A stretch of 64,000 nt of DNA from Solwaraspora sp. WMMD1047 (GTDB taxonomy: Bacteria; Actinomycetota; Actinomycetes; Mycobacteriales; Micromonosporaceae), in contig NZ_JARUBL010000001.1 in the NCBI RefSeq assembly GCF_029626155.1, forward strand, positions 1,550,001 to 1,614,000. Reading direction: 5' to 3'. Shown in pieces: positions 48,823-59,739 of the stretch (positions are counted from its first letter, which is position 1; every line of letters begins with the position of its first letter). A program made the position numbers and the translations under genes. A model generated the notes under the pieces. The model saw nothing but the letters and a program-made list of their open reading frames with translations, was not told where the DNA came from and ran no database searches.

Positions 48823-51202
48823 CCCGGCCGGCCGGCGCGTCCCACTGACGCGGAATGCGCGGCGCGCCCGCGGCGGCCTCGGCGAGCCGGTCCACCTGCC
48901 GCCACATGGCCGGGTCCGCCCAGTAGCCCGAGTGCCGGGTCGGGGCGGGCTTCGCCTGGCCGAAGATGTGCCAGCAGGTGGCCGGGTCGGGCAGCTCCAC
49001 GTCCACCTCCGAGGTCGGCTCGCCGCCGAGCACCGGGCCGCCGATGTAGTCGGTCTGGTAGTAGAAGTTTCGCCAGGCGTACACCTGGGTGCCCGAGCCG
49101 GCCTCCGGGGAGACCAGCCGCCGTAACACGTCGTCGTTGAAGTATGCCGGGAACGCCCAGCCGTACAGGGTGCGCAGCGGCGAGCCGAAGGTGACCAGGG
49201 TGACCACGTCGTCGTCCGGCCGGTTCTCCCCCTGCAGCAGCGCCGCGGCGGCGAGCACCGTGCCCTGGCTGTGACTGGTCAGCACCACCCGGCCGCCGCT
49301 GGAGTGGATCCGCCACAGCCGGCGCTGCACCTCCGGCACCGCCCGCTCCGCGTACGCGGGCGGGGCCAGCGGGTGGTAGGCGCGCGGCCAGAAGGTGAGC
49401 ACGTCCCAGAGCACCCCGATCCGGCGGCGGCTGTGCAGGTTGCGCCACCCCCGGCGCAGCAGCAGCACCACGGCGACCGGGATGCTGGCGGCCAGGTAGC
49501 TGCCGAGGGTGAAGATCCACTGGGTCGACCAGGGCAGCTCCCCGAAGAACCAGTACCGGACCTGGATGGCGACCAGCAGCAGCCCCCCGACCGCGGCCAT
49601 CGCGGTGAGCAGCTTGTCGGTGTCCTGCGGCATCCGGGCCACCCGGCGGGCCCGGGCCACCTGCGCCGTCCACCGGTCGCCCCGGCCGCCCCACCAGCGG
49701 CGCCGGCCGTCGTCGGCGTCGTCGACGGTGTTGTACCACCAGTCCGGCTCGCCGTCCGGGCGGACGCAGTTGTCCCGGTACCAGCCGCGGATGCCGTCCA
49801 GCCGGGCGCGGTCCCGGCCGGCCCGCCAGTAGGTGCCCAGCTCGTACAGGGCGAACGCGAGCAGCAGCGCCAGCGGCAGCACGGTCAGGTACGGCACCAG
49901 CTTGGCGATGATCGGGTAGAGGTACAGCTCGGCCCGGTCGGGCGCGGTGGCCGGCAGGTCGACCCGGGCCGAGACGTCGGCGACCAGCGCGCCGATCCGG
50001 TTCATCGCGCTCAACAGCACCACGTTGAGCGCGAAGACCGCCAGCACGAGGGCGACGAAGGGGCCGTAGACGAAGAAGGTTCCCCGCCGCCAACCGCCCA
50101 GCACGGCCGCGACCAGCGCCACCGACAGCGCCACGAAGACGGCGCCGAGGACCAGGTTGGCCACCACGCGCATGCCGGGCAGGTAGCCGAAGGGCTGGGT
50201 GAAGGCCGGTTGGTCGGCCGCGTACCAGCCGGCGCTGAGCAGCGCGCCGCCTGCGGCGGCGAGCACGGTGTGCCCGGCGCCGGCCGGGCACCGGTCGCGG
50301 ACCAGCAGCACGACGGCGCCCAGCAGCGCGCCGCCGCCGAGCACCCCGGCCGCCCACCGCCAGCCGGCGCCGGTGGCCGCTGCCCCGGCCGCGCCGGCGG
50401 TGGCGCCCGCCGTGTGGGCGAGGGTGAGCGCCACGAACGCCAGCCCGGCGGCGATGTGCAGGCAGCCCAGGTCGTACGAGCTGCGCCGGCCGTCCCAGAA
50501 GGTGGGGTCGGTCAGCCCGATCCCGGGCTGGGCGGAGCTGTCGGCCTTGGCGGGCCGCGGGTCGTCGACCCGCCACGGCGGCCGGGTCCGTTCGTACCGG
50601 TTGATCGACCGCAGCGCGAGGACCGCCAGCAGCACCACGAGCGCCAGCGGCGCCAGCGCGCCGACCAGCAGGCGCCGGCCCGGGTAGCCGGCCAGCCAGT
50701 CCGCGGCGAGGGGACCCGTCAGCCACGAGTCGGTGCAGGCGGGTTGGCCGCCGCACTGGTAGCCGAGCAGGTCCATCGTGGTGAGGGCGAAGATCAGCAG
50801 CAGGTTCAGGGTCAGGCCGAGGGCGGTCCAGCGCACCGCGGTCCGGTGCAGCCGGAACAGCCGGGGCGAGGCGTGGGTGGCGGCCGTGCACATCCAGCCG
50901 GCCACGTTGGCCAGGGCGAAGGGGAAGAGCAGCAGCCAGAGCACCCGGGTCCCGCTGCGCGAGGTCAACCCACCCCACGAGTACGCCTCGACGTGCCGGT
51001 CGGGCAGGTCGGCGGTGCGGTAGAAGCCGGCGATCCGGTCCCCGGCCACCGGCAGCGGCGCGTCGTCGCCGAGCAGGTCCTCGGGGCTGGTGCCGCCCAC
51101 TCCGTGCAGCCGCAGCTCGGTGATCCCGGTGAGGTCGGCGGCGGGGGGCACCATCCCGGCGGGTCGTGGGACGGGACGTGTGTCGTGGCGTTGCAGAGGC
51201 AT
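48803..51202 (-). CDS. Polytopic membrane alpha/beta-hydrolase (lipase/esterase-like)
   Basis: A 799-residue protein of unknown substrate. Near the N-terminus is ITELRLHGVGGTSPEDLL; HGVGG at 33-37 looks like the oxyanion strand of an alpha/beta hydrolase. A run of about eleven membrane helices spans roughly residues 85-600, with two soluble loops in between. The classical nucleophile elbow then appears as VVLTSHSQGTVLAAA (S645 in SHSQG), followed by VTLVTFGSP, as in lipases. A candidate catalytic histidine is in the C-terminal HSGYWADP. Thus the hydrolase fold seems interrupted by a large membrane module. An intracellular active site acting on membrane lipids is likely (inference). The start is ATG 51202. 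Confidence 0.78.
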   Translation of the reverse strand: MPLQRHDTRPVPRPAGMVPPAADLTGITELRLHGVGGTSPEDLLGDDAPLPVAGDRIAGFYRTADLPDRHVEAYSWGGLTSRSGTRVLWLLLFPFALANVAGWMCTAATHASPRLFRLHRTAVRWTALGLTLNLLLIFALTTMDLLGYQCGGQPACTDSWLTGPLAADWLAGYPGRRLLVGALAPLALVVLLAVLALRSINRYERTRPPWRVDDPRPAKADSSAQPGIGLTDPTFWDGRRSSYDLGCLHIAAGLAFVALTLAHTAGATAGAAGAAATGAGWRWAAGVLGGGALLGAVVLLVRDRCPAGAGHTVLAAAGGALLSAGWYAADQPAFTQPFGYLPGMRVVANLVLGAVFVALSVALVAAVLGGWRRGTFFVYGPFVALVLAVFALNVVLLSAMNRIGALVADVSARVDLPATAPDRAELYLYPIIAKLVPYLTVLPLALLLAFALYELGTYWRAGRDRARLDGIRGWYRDNCVRPDGEPDWWYNTVDDADDGRRRWWGGRGDRWTAQVARARRVARMPQDTDKLLTAMAAVGGLLLVAIQVRYWFFGELPWSTQWIFTLGSYLAASIPVAVVLLLRRGWRNLHSRRRIGVLWDVLTFWPRAYHPLAPPAYAERAVPEVQRRLWRIHSSGGRVVLTSHSQGTVLAAAALLQGENRPDDDVVTLVTFGSPLRTLYGWAFPAYFNDDVLRRLVSPEAGSGTQVYAWRNFYYQTDYIGGPVLGGEPTSEVDVELPDPATCWHIFGQAKPAPTRHSGYWADPAMWRQVDRLAEAAAGAPRIPRQWDAPAGRVSSGTG

Positions 51203-51310
51203 GGCCGGCCCACCTTCGAGGGGCGTCCCTCCCCAGGTCTACTCAGGGTAACTGGAGGGTGACGCTCGAAGGGTGCGCTGCCGCGCGTCGCGACGCAGTC
51301 GGATCACCGA

Positions 51311-52042
51311 CTAGGTGAGCCCGCCGGAGGCGTGCAGGTTCTGGCCGGTCAGCCAGCGTCCGTCCGGGCCGGCCAGGAAGCCGACCACGTCGGCGATGTC
51401 GGCCGGCTGGCCGAGCCGGCCGAGCGGGCTCATCGTCTCCGCCATCCGCAGGCTGTCCCGGCTGTTGGTGCCCCGCAGCAGGTCGGTGTCGGTGGCGCCG
51501 GGGGAGACCGAGTTGACCGTGATGCCGCGGTTGCCCAGCTCCCGGGCCGCCACCCGGCTGAACTGCTCGACCGCGGCCTTGCTGGCCGCGTAGACGGCGA
51601 CCCCGGGGCTGGCCAGCACGGTGTTGAGGCTGGAGATGTTGATGATGCGGCCGCCGTCGCGCATCTGGCGGGCGGCGCGCTGGATGGCGAAGAAGACGCT
51701 CTTGGCGTTGATCGCCATCAGGTCGTCGTACTCGGCGTCGGTGACGTCGGCGATGAGCGCGGTCCGGGCGGTACCGGCGTTGTTGACCAGGATGTCCAGC
51801 CCGCCGAGCTGCTCGGCGGCCGCGTCGAAGAGGCCGTGCAGGTCGGCGATCTCGGCCAGGTCCGCGCGGACCGGGATGGCCCGGCCGGGGAATTCGGTCG
51901 CGACCTCCTTCGCCGCCCCCTCGTCCTGCCGGTAGCTGAAGACCACGGTGGCGCCGTCGGCGACCAGGCGCGCCACGATCGCCCGGCCGATGCCGCGCGA
52001 ACCCCCGGTGACGATCGCGCCCTTGCCGTCGAGGTTGCCCAT
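51311..52042 (-). CDS. SDR family oxidoreductase (FabG-like)
   Basis: A 243-residue short-chain dehydrogenase. The NAD(P) motif is TGGSRGIGRAI at residues 12-22, followed by ADLAEIADL, NNAGTA, the catalytic serine region ISSLNTV and YAASKAAVEQF with the Tyr/Lys pair. GWLP-like and LAGPDGRWLTGQNLHASGGLT ends are typical of 3-oxoacyl-ACP reductase-like SDRs. NADPH preference is suggested by the Arg following the glycine-rich loop. Substrate unknown; it may be a stand-alone gene. ATG 52042 has GGAGGCGAG upstream. Confidence 0.88.
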   Translation of the reverse strand: MGNLDGKGAIVTGGSRGIGRAIVARLVADGATVVFSYRQDEGAAKEVATEFPGRAIPVRADLAEIADLHGLFDAAAEQLGGLDILVNNAGTARTALIADVTDAEYDDLMAINAKSVFFAIQRAARQMRDGGRIINISSLNTVLASPGVAVYAASKAAVEQFSRVAARELGNRGITVNSVSPGATDTDLLRGTNSRDSLRMAETMSPLGRLGQPADIADVVGFLAGPDGRWLTGQNLHASGGLT

Positions 52043-52106
52043 CTCGCCTCCAGCTCACTCCACAATGGATCATGCCGCCTCTGGTGGCGGGACCTCGTCG
52101 ATCAGA

Positions 52107-53435
52107 TCACGCACGGTCCAGCGCGGCAAGCCCGGTCAGCAGCCGTTCAACGGGTAGTCCCCGGATGGCCGCGTCGAGCACCTGCGCCGGGTGGGCCAGC
52201 GCGATCCGGCCGCCGGCCCGGCGTACCCCGGCGGCGATCTGCATCAGGCAGCCCGGGTTCGCGGTGACCAGCAGCTCGGCGCCGGTGCCGAGCACATCGG
52301 CGGCCTTGCGGTCGCCCAGCTGCGCCGCCGGCTGCGGGTTCAGCACGTTCCACACCCCGGCCGAGCCGCAGCACAGCTCGGCGTCCCGGATCTCCCGCAG
52401 CCGCAGCTGCGGCACCCCGCCCAGCAGCGTCCGGGGCTGGGCGCGGATGCCCTGGGCGTGCGACAGGTGGCAGGCGTCGTGGTACGCGACGGTCACCGGC
52501 AGCGGGTGTCGCCGGGCCACCGGCCCCAGCTCGACCAGCAGCTCCGACAGATCCCGCACCCGGGCCGCCAGGGCGGCGGCCGGCGCGGCGTAGTCCGGAT
52601 CGTCGCGGAGCAGCTCGCCGTACTCCTTCAGCGCCGATCCGCAGCCGGCCGCGTTGACCACCAGGTAGTCGATGCCGGTGCCGGTGAAGGTGTCGACCAG
52701 GTCGCGGGCGAACCGGCGGGCCTCGGCGTCCCGTCCGCTGTGCCGGCTGAGCGCCCCGCAGCAACCCTGCCGGTCCGGCATGATCAGCACCTCGCAGCCC
52801 TCGGCCGCCAGCACCCGGGAGGTGGCCGCGTTCACCGCCGGGAAGAAGGCGCTCTGCACGCAGCCGGTGAGCATCCCCACCACGGCCCGGCGCGTCCCGT
52901 ACGCCGGCACCCGTTCGGGCGGCCGGCCGGACCGGGTCAGGGTGGGCGCCAACGACTCCAGGGTGGCAAGCGTCGGCGCCAGCCTGGCCAGCAGGTCGCT
53001 GCGGCCGAGCAGCCGACGCAACCCGCTCGCCTGGTACGCCCGCAGCGGCCCGCGCAGCAGCCGCAACCGTTTCGGGTACGGGAAGAGCGCGAAGACCGCG
53101 GCCCGCAGCGCCCGCTCCCGGGCGGTACGCGGATGCCGCCGCTCCACCTGCTGCTTGGTGCTGTCGATCAACCGGTCGTACTGAACGCCCGACGGGCAGG
53201 CGGTCACGCAGCCCAGGCAGCCGAGGCAGCGGTCGAAGTGCTGGGCCATCGAGTCGGTGAGCGGCTCCCCACCGAGCCCCTGTTCCATCAGGTGGATCCG
53301 GCCCCGGGGGGAGTCCATCTCCTCGCCCCACAGCACGTAGGTGGGGCAGGCCGGCAGGCAGAAGCCGCAGTGCACGCAGTCCGCGATCAGCTCCGCCGAC
53401 GGCGGGTCGTGGTCGTCGAAGGCCGGCTCGGACAT
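52107..53435 (-). CDS. glcF: Glycolate oxidase iron-sulfur subunit
   Basis: A 442-residue iron-sulfur protein of the GlcF type. Two 4Fe-4S motifs lie near the N-terminus: DCVHCGFCLPACPTY and RCLGCLGCVTACPSG. Two CCG-type domains follow (LTGCVQSAFFP, MPDRQGCCGALSRHSG, YHDACHLSHAQGI, ELCCGSAGVWN). It passes electrons from the flavoprotein subunits to the quinone pool. ATG 53435 overlaps the glcE stop. It is the last gene of the operon aceB-glcD-glcE-glcF. Confidence 0.92.
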   Translation of the reverse strand: MSEPAFDDHDPPSAELIADCVHCGFCLPACPTYVLWGEEMDSPRGRIHLMEQGLGGEPLTDSMAQHFDRCLGCLGCVTACPSGVQYDRLIDSTKQQVERRHPRTARERALRAAVFALFPYPKRLRLLRGPLRAYQASGLRRLLGRSDLLARLAPTLATLESLAPTLTRSGRPPERVPAYGTRRAVVGMLTGCVQSAFFPAVNAATSRVLAAEGCEVLIMPDRQGCCGALSRHSGRDAEARRFARDLVDTFTGTGIDYLVVNAAGCGSALKEYGELLRDDPDYAAPAAALAARVRDLSELLVELGPVARRHPLPVTVAYHDACHLSHAQGIRAQPRTLLGGVPQLRLREIRDAELCCGSAGVWNVLNPQPAAQLGDRKAADVLGTGAELLVTANPGCLMQIAAGVRRAGGRIALAHPAQVLDAAIRGLPVERLLTGLAALDRA

Positions 53436-54724
53436 CAGATGCCCCCCACGAAGCGGCCCGGGGCGAGCCGGGCGGCCGGGTCGAACTGTTCCTTCACCCG
53501 GCGCATCAGCGCCAGGCCCGGCACCGGCCCCCACAGGTCGATCCGGTCCCGCACCTCGGCCGGCGCGGTCAGCACGACGGCGTGTCCGCCGGCCTCCCGG
53601 GCGGCGCCCCGCAACTCATCGACGATCTCGCCCACCACCGTTGGGTAGTCACCCGGCCGGTTCGGCCCAGCCGGGTCGGCCGCCGGCGCGGGCAGTCCGG
53701 CGTAGAGCACGCCGGCGCCGGCCGATCCCCGCAACGTGACCGGCAGCCCGTGCCGGTCACCCGCCGCCCGGGCGGCGGCCAGCAGCTCGGGTACGCCGCT
53801 GAGCGCGGCGGTCAGCTTCAGCCCCACCCCGCCGGGCGGCCAGGGATGGCGTCCCCACCACCGCGGCGCCCGGCGTTCGGCGGCCGCGTCCCCGCCGAGC
53901 AGCCCGGCGGCCGCGGCGGTGCGCCGCTGGACTCCCAGCTCGGTCCCCTCCAGCAGCACGGCCACCTCGATGTCGCCGCCCGGCGGCGCGTCGACCTCGA
54001 TCGCGGCGGGCACCAGCTGCCCGCCGAGGACGCCGGCGACCAGCCGGCCGGCGGCGGCCGGTGTGTCGACCCGCCGGCTGACCCAGCCGGCGGTGGCCGG
54101 GACCGGGTGCAGCCGGAACGCGCACTCGGTGATCAGCCCGAGCGTCCCGTACGAGCCGGTCAGCAGCTTGCCCAGGTCGTACCCGGCGACGTTCTTCACG
54201 ACCTTGCCCCCGGCGTGCGCGACCACCCCGTCGGCGCGCACCATGGTCACCCCGATCAGCAGGTCGCGGACGGTCCCGTAGAGCACCCGCAGCGGGCCGC
54301 TGCTGTTCAGCGCGACGGTCCCGCCGATGGTGGCCCCCGGGTTGTCCGGGTCCGGCGGGTCCAGCGCGAGCCGCTGACCGGCCCGACCGAGCGCGTCGGC
54401 CAGCTCGGTCATCGGCGTGCCGGCCCGGACCACCGCGATCAGGTCGCCGGCGGCGTGCTCGACCACCCCGGTCAGCCGGGCGGTGCTGATCACCAGGTCG
54501 AGGCGGCGCGGCGCGGCGGCCCAGTCCTGCCGGGTCCCGCCGCCGCGGACCGTCACGGCCAGTTCGTGGTCGGCCGCCGCCCGCAGCAGGGCCGCCGTCT
54601 CGGCGGTGTCGGCCGGCGCCGCGACGTACGCCGGTTGGACGCCGGCGACCGCGTCCGCCGGTCCCGCCGGCCGGACGTCCGGCCCGGCGGCCGCGCGCAG
54701 GGCGTCCAGGACCGCGTCGGGCAT
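53435..54724 (-). CDS. glcE: Glycolate oxidase FAD-binding subunit
   Basis: A 429-residue FAD-binding protein of the PCMH/VAO fold. The segment LAVTVRGGGTRQDWA contacts FAD pyrophosphate, and PDDPDNPGATIGGTVALNSSGPLRVLYGTVRDLLIG (a 36-residue region around residues 105-140, key residues GATIGGTVA) is the typical loop; GGKVVKNVAGYDLGKLLTGSYGTLGLIT follows. Shorter than GlcD and lacking its C-terminal substrate domain, as in the E. coli enzyme. ATG 54724; two bases separate it from glcD and it overlaps glcF. Confidence 0.9.
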   Translation of the reverse strand: MPDAVLDALRAAAGPDVRPAGPADAVAGVQPAYVAAPADTAETAALLRAAADHELAVTVRGGGTRQDWAAAPRRLDLVISTARLTGVVEHAAGDLIAVVRAGTPMTELADALGRAGQRLALDPPDPDNPGATIGGTVALNSSGPLRVLYGTVRDLLIGVTMVRADGVVAHAGGKVVKNVAGYDLGKLLTGSYGTLGLITECAFRLHPVPATAGWVSRRVDTPAAAGRLVAGVLGGQLVPAAIEVDAPPGGDIEVAVLLEGTELGVQRRTAAAAGLLGGDAAAERRAPRWWGRHPWPPGGVGLKLTAALSGVPELLAAARAAGDRHGLPVTLRGSAGAGVLYAGLPAPAADPAGPNRPGDYPTVVGEIVDELRGAAREAGGHAVVLTAPAEVRDRIDLWGPVPGLALMRRVKEQFDPAARLAPGRFVGGI

Positions 54725-54726
54725 GG

Positions 54727-56199
54727 TCAGAACACCTCCGCGATGCCGGCTTCGTGCAGCGGGTGCACGCCGCTGCGCCGGCCCGGTCGCTCGCCGCAGA
54801 GCCGGGGGGTGGGGAAGATCTTGCCCGGGTTGGCCAGTCCGTGCGGGTCGAAGGCGCACCGCAGCAGCTGCATGGTGGCCAGGTCGTCGTCGGTGAACAT
54901 CTTCGGCATGTACCGGGCCTTGTCCATCCCCACCCCGTGCTCGCCGGTGATCGATCCGCCGTGCGCGACGCAGAGTTCGAGGATCGCCCCGGAGACCTCC
55001 TCGGCGCGCTCGGTCTCGCCGTCGACGCGGGCGTCGAAGAGCACCAGCGGGTGCAGGTTCCCGTCGCCGGCGTGGAAGACGTTCGCCACCCGTACCCCGT
55101 TGCGGTGGGCCAGGTCGTCGATGCCGCGCAGCACCTCGGGCAGCGCGGTGCGCGGGATGACGCCGTCCTGGACGATGTAGTCCGGGCTGATCCGGCCGAC
55201 CGCCGCGAAGGCGGACTTGCGGCCCTTCCAGAACAGCTCCCGTTCGCCGGCGTCGGCGGCGATCCGGATCTCGGTCGCGCCGGCCGCCCGGCAGAGCCCT
55301 TCCACCTCGACGAACTGGGCGTCCACCTCGGCCGCCGGGCCGTCCAGTTCCACGATCAGCACCGCGCCCGCGCCGGCCGGATAGCCGCACGCCACCGCCG
55401 CCTCAGCGGCGGAGATGGCCAGCGCGTCCATCATCTCGATCGCCGCCGGCAGCACCCCGGCGGCGATGATCGCCGAGGTGGCGGCGCCGGCGGCGTCGGT
55501 GCCGGGGAAGGCGGCGAGCAGCGTGCGGACCGCCTCCGGGGAGCGGACCAGCCGGACGGTCACCTCGGTGGCGATGCCGAGCGTCCCCTCCGATCCGACG
55601 AAGGCGCCGACCAGGTCGTAGCCGGGGGTGTCCGGGGCGCGGCCGCCGAGCCGGACCAGTTCGCCGTCCGGGGTGGCCACCTCCAGCCCGAGCACGTGGT
55701 TGGTGGTGAAGCCGTACTTGAGGCAGTGCGCGCCGCCGGAGTTCTCCGCGACGTTCCCGCCGATCGAGCAGACCTGCTGGCTGGAGGGGTCCGGTGCGTA
55801 GTAGTAGCCGGCCGGGCTGGCGGCCCGGGTGACCGCCAGGTTGATCACCCCCGGCTCGACCACCGCGCGTTCGTCGTGTGGGGCGACCTCGATGATGCGG
55901 CGGAGCTGGGAGGTGACGATGAGCACCCCGTCGGCGTGCGGCAGCGCCCCGCCGGACAGCCCGGTGCCCGAGCCGCGGGCCACGAACGGCACGCCGGCCC
56001 GGACCGCCTCGGCGACCACGGTGGCGCACTGCGCGGCGGTCCGGGGCAGCGTCACCAGGGCCGGCACCACCCGGTACTGGGCCAGCCCGTCGCACTCGTA
56101 GGTGCGCAGCCGTTGCCGATCGGTGATGAGCTGGTCAGGTTCGAGCACCGGGCGCAGGGCGGCCGCGAGCCGTTCGATCCGGCTGCGGCCCGCACCCAT
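54727..56199 (-). CDS. glcD: Glycolate oxidase subunit GlcD
   Basis: A 490-residue FAD-linked oxidase subunit that oxidises glycolate (or a related 2-hydroxyacid) to glyoxylate. It has VPFVARGSGTGLSGGALPHADGV, QVCSIGGNVAENSGGAHCLKYGFTTNHVLG and VGSEGTLGIATEVTVRL for FAD binding, and the C-terminal HAGDGNLHPLVLFD and GSITGEHGVGMDKARYM motifs of the substrate domain. All family landmarks are intact. ATG 56199 lies three bases from the malate synthase stop, so the glyoxylate product is channelled genetically to the enzyme encoded just upstream. Confidence 0.94.
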   Translation of the reverse strand: MGAGRSRIERLAAALRPVLEPDQLITDRQRLRTYECDGLAQYRVVPALVTLPRTAAQCATVVAEAVRAGVPFVARGSGTGLSGGALPHADGVLIVTSQLRRIIEVAPHDERAVVEPGVINLAVTRAASPAGYYYAPDPSSQQVCSIGGNVAENSGGAHCLKYGFTTNHVLGLEVATPDGELVRLGGRAPDTPGYDLVGAFVGSEGTLGIATEVTVRLVRSPEAVRTLLAAFPGTDAAGAATSAIIAAGVLPAAIEMMDALAISAAEAAVACGYPAGAGAVLIVELDGPAAEVDAQFVEVEGLCRAAGATEIRIAADAGERELFWKGRKSAFAAVGRISPDYIVQDGVIPRTALPEVLRGIDDLAHRNGVRVANVFHAGDGNLHPLVLFDARVDGETERAEEVSGAILELCVAHGGSITGEHGVGMDKARYMPKMFTDDDLATMQLLRCAFDPHGLANPGKIFPTPRLCGERPGRRSGVHPLHEAGIAEVF

Positions 56200-56202
56200 G
56201 GC

Positions 56203-57792
<1,590 letters not shown>

Positions 57793-57847
57793 CGGCGCTC
57801 CTCCCGGTGAAGATCCGGTGTAGCTGCCGACTATAGCCGCCCCGCGG

Positions 57848-58657
57848 TCAGGCGAGCCGGTCCGAAGCCTGATAGATGTCGATCAGCAGGTCCCAGAACT
57901 GGTTGTTCAGCGGCTCGTCGTGTTCGTTGTTGAGGCGCTGCGCCGGGCACATCATGGTCGGGCTGTCCAGGACGAGGTTGTCCGGCGGGGGTTTGCGGAA
58001 GCGGATCCTCTGCTGGCCGGGAAGGCCGATGGTCATGAACTTGTCGTCGTCGATCCGGAACCGGCCGGCCACCACGTCCGCGTAGTCGACGGCCGGATAC
58101 ATGATCTCCTCGGCGGTGCCGGTCAGATACTGCATCCGGACCTTCTCCCGCTCGTCGTGCAGGGCGGCGAGGCTGGCCGGGAGCATGGTGCTGCGACGCA
58201 GCGTCGCCGCCAGCTCGGCGCCGGTGAGGCCGAGGGCCTCGCGGGCGTACCGGATCGCCGACTCCAGGCAGATGAGCGCCTCGATGGCGGCCAGGCTGAT
58301 GTTGCGTTTGATCTTGTGCCGGAAGGACGCCATCAGCTCCTCGGTGGTGGCGTCCGGTCCCGGTGTCATCTGGTCTTCCCAGAGCATGTACTCGCGATTC
58401 TCACCGAGCGTGCGGGCCACCTCGGCCGAGGTGGCGGTGGTGTCGACCGAGCCGTTCTCGACCAGCTCGTGAAAGAGCGTGTTGAACCGCTCCAGGTTCT
58501 CCACGAGATCGTGGTCAGGGGCCTCGCGGAGCAGTTTCGCCAACTGCTGGGAGGCGTTCAGATCCTGGAACCAGGCCCGGACCAGTGGATCGTAGACCTC
58601 GTCGTAGAGCACCTCTTTGGGGTGCTTCGCTGCGGGGTGCAGGACCGCCATCTCCAT
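57848..58657 (-). CDS. Hypothetical protein, unrecognised
   Basis: A 269-residue soluble protein I do not recognise. It is acidic to neutral and largely helical, with no membrane segment or signal. Notable stretches are [92 protein letters not shown] (about residues 150-200) and a C-terminal part with [29 protein letters not shown]. The [16 protein letters not shown] piece resembles a helix-turn-helix but is not conclusive. ATG 58657 has AGGGA upstream; a start at 58726 lacks support. It faces an AT-rich intergenic island and ends 55 bases before the aceB operon. Confidence 0.65.
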   Translation of the reverse strand: MEMAVLHPAAKHPKEVLYDEVYDPLVRAWFQDLNASQQLAKLLREAPDHDLVENLERFNTLFHELVENGSVDTTATSAEVARTLGENREYMLWEDQMTPGPDATTEELMASFRHKIKRNISLAAIEALICLESAIRYAREALGLTGAELAATLRRSTMLPASLAALHDEREKVRMQYLTGTAEEIMYPAVDYADVVAGRFRIDDDKFMTIGLPGQQRIRFRKPPPDNLVLDSPTMMCPAQRLNNEHDEPLNNQFWDLLIDIYQASDRLA

Positions 58658-58893
58658 TTTCCCTTCCCGCCGCACGACGTGTGTCCGCTGTGGAGATTGT
58701 CGCATCGTAGTGCGCGACGGCGACACCCTAGCGTCTCGCCGGGCTCACGTCAGTTCGGTCCGGTCGTGACGCGCTGGCAACATCGGACGTGAAACAGTCG
58801 GGGCATTAAGCGAGACTTACTTACTTTAACGCTTGTGTCCAAGATTAGACATATAAGCGCCCTTTGTGCCTCGGGTGTTCGGTCCTATTCTTG

Positions 58894-58900
58894 TAGATAT
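58894..58900 (+). promoter_or_regulatory. Putative -10 element of the rightward small gene
   Basis: TAGATAT in the AT-rich island matches the TAnnnT consensus. Transcription would begin near 58907, directly before a hairpin and about 90 bases before the start codon. No clear -35 box is seen, so an alternative sigma factor or activator is possible. Confidence 0.4.
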
Positions 58901-58908
58901 ATGGGGTA

Positions 58909-58942
58909 TTGATCAGGGTCGACCACCCTTCTAGCTGATCAA
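58909..58942. promoter_or_regulatory. Inverted repeat in the leader of the small beta-rich protein gene
   Basis: TTGATCAG (58909-58916) and CTGATCAA (58935-58942) are perfect inverted repeats; inside, AGGGT and ACCCT can add five pairs. Placed at the expected 5' end of the transcript, it may be an mRNA-stabilising hairpin or an operator. Confidence 0.55.
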
Positions 58943-58997
58943 CTCCACTTCCTCTCACCATGCCGGCCCCCTCGGCCGGTCCAGCAAGGAGCGCAAC

Positions 58998-59414
58998 ATG
59001 TCCGAAACCGAAAACGCCGCCGAATCCAGCAAGGATTTGCAGCAGCCACCGGCGAGCATCACCGACGAGGAACGGGCCGTCATCGAGTCGGTCCCGGCCA
59101 CCTTCCGTGGCATGCCGCCCACCGCGCAGACCTTCTTCGCGGTGGTCAACGCGAACGGGTCTCTGAACCGGGGGTTCGGGGTGGCCTCCTCGACCCGCCT
59201 CGCACTCGGCCAGTACCAGGTGCTCTTCAGCCACGACGTCACCGGCTCGGCGTACGTCGCCACCCTCGGCCTCAGCGGCAGCGTCGGCGGCTCACCGCCC
59301 GGTGAGATCGCCGTGGTCGGGCGCAACGGCAACCCCAACGGCGTCTTCGTCCAGACCTTCAACAGCGCGGGTGGCGCGGCCGACCGTGGCTTCCACCTGA
59401 GCGTCCTGTCCTGA
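58998..59414 (+). CDS. Small beta-rich protein of unknown function
   Basis: A 138-residue protein without signal peptide. The first ~45 residues are acidic and polar (SETENAAESSKDLQQPPASITDEERAVIESV, about positions 2-32) and probably flexible. The rest is a compact Gly/Val/Ser-rich beta domain: FFAVVNANGSLNRGFGVASSTRLALGQYQVLFSHDVTGSAYVATLG region, then GEIAVVGRNGNPNGVFVQTFNSAGGAADRGFHLSVLS to the end. This pattern resembles small beta-sandwich domains found on some phage-tail or surface proteins, but I cannot name the family. ATG 58998 is preceded by AAGGAG six bases away. A long hairpin follows the gene. Confidence 0.75.
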   Translation: MSETENAAESSKDLQQPPASITDEERAVIESVPATFRGMPPTAQTFFAVVNANGSLNRGFGVASSTRLALGQYQVLFSHDVTGSAYVATLGLSGSVGGSPPGEIAVVGRNGNPNGVFVQTFNSAGGAADRGFHLSVLS

Positions 59415-59488
59415 ACCGTCGCCCCCACGGGGCAACCGTCCCACCGTCGCCCATCCGAGTCGCGGTGGTCCCCTTCCGGCCGCGACCG

Positions 59489-59522
59489 CCGGTCCCCGTC
59501 ACCTCCCCGTGACGGGGACCGG
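59489..59522. terminator. Perfect 14-bp hairpin terminator
   Basis: CCGGTCCCCGTCAC (59489-59502) pairs perfectly with GTGACGGGGACCGG (59509-59522) around the six-base loop CTCCCC. A G-U and a C-G pair can extend the stem to sixteen. It begins 75 bases after the small gene's stop. No T-tract follows, as is usual in high-GC Actinobacteria. Confidence 0.7.
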
Positions 59523-59732
59523 TGCGTGACCCGGACAACGGCGCGCGGCGCCGCGCTGACCGAAGTCGCCGCGTCGCCGCGCTCTGGCCGTCTCCCGCCT
59601 TCGCAGCCGGCTGGCAGTACGCCGACGGGGACCTGGCTCGACCGGCCGCAGCGCCGGTCTGAACCTCTTCATTCCCGGTATCCCCGCCCGGCAAACGCCG
59701 CGCGCCGGGGCGTTATCAGCGCCCGGGCAGGG

Positions 59733-59739
59733 TAAGAAT
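59733..59739 (+). promoter_or_regulatory. Putative -10 element for leaderless cupin transcript
   Basis: TAAGAAT ends five bases before the ATG at 59745, so transcription would begin at or next to the start codon. No ribosome-binding site is visible. Confidence 0.35.

Larger units (their letters stand above)
58658..58997. other. 340-bp AT-rich intergenic island
   Basis: This divergent gap separates two unrecognised genes. Bases 58800-58915 are strikingly AT-rich compared with the rest of the window and contain CTTACTTACTTTAA and the repeated element AAGCG (58808-58812), CGCTT (58830-58834), AAGCG (58855-58859), able to form alternative hairpins. A -10-like TAGATAT and a leader hairpin for the rightward gene are described separately. 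I see no ORF and no tRNA. Confidence 0.6.

Noticed and set aside
58658-58997. tRNA or attachment site in the AT-rich island
   Set aside because: No cloverleaf and no direct repeat or integrase nearby.
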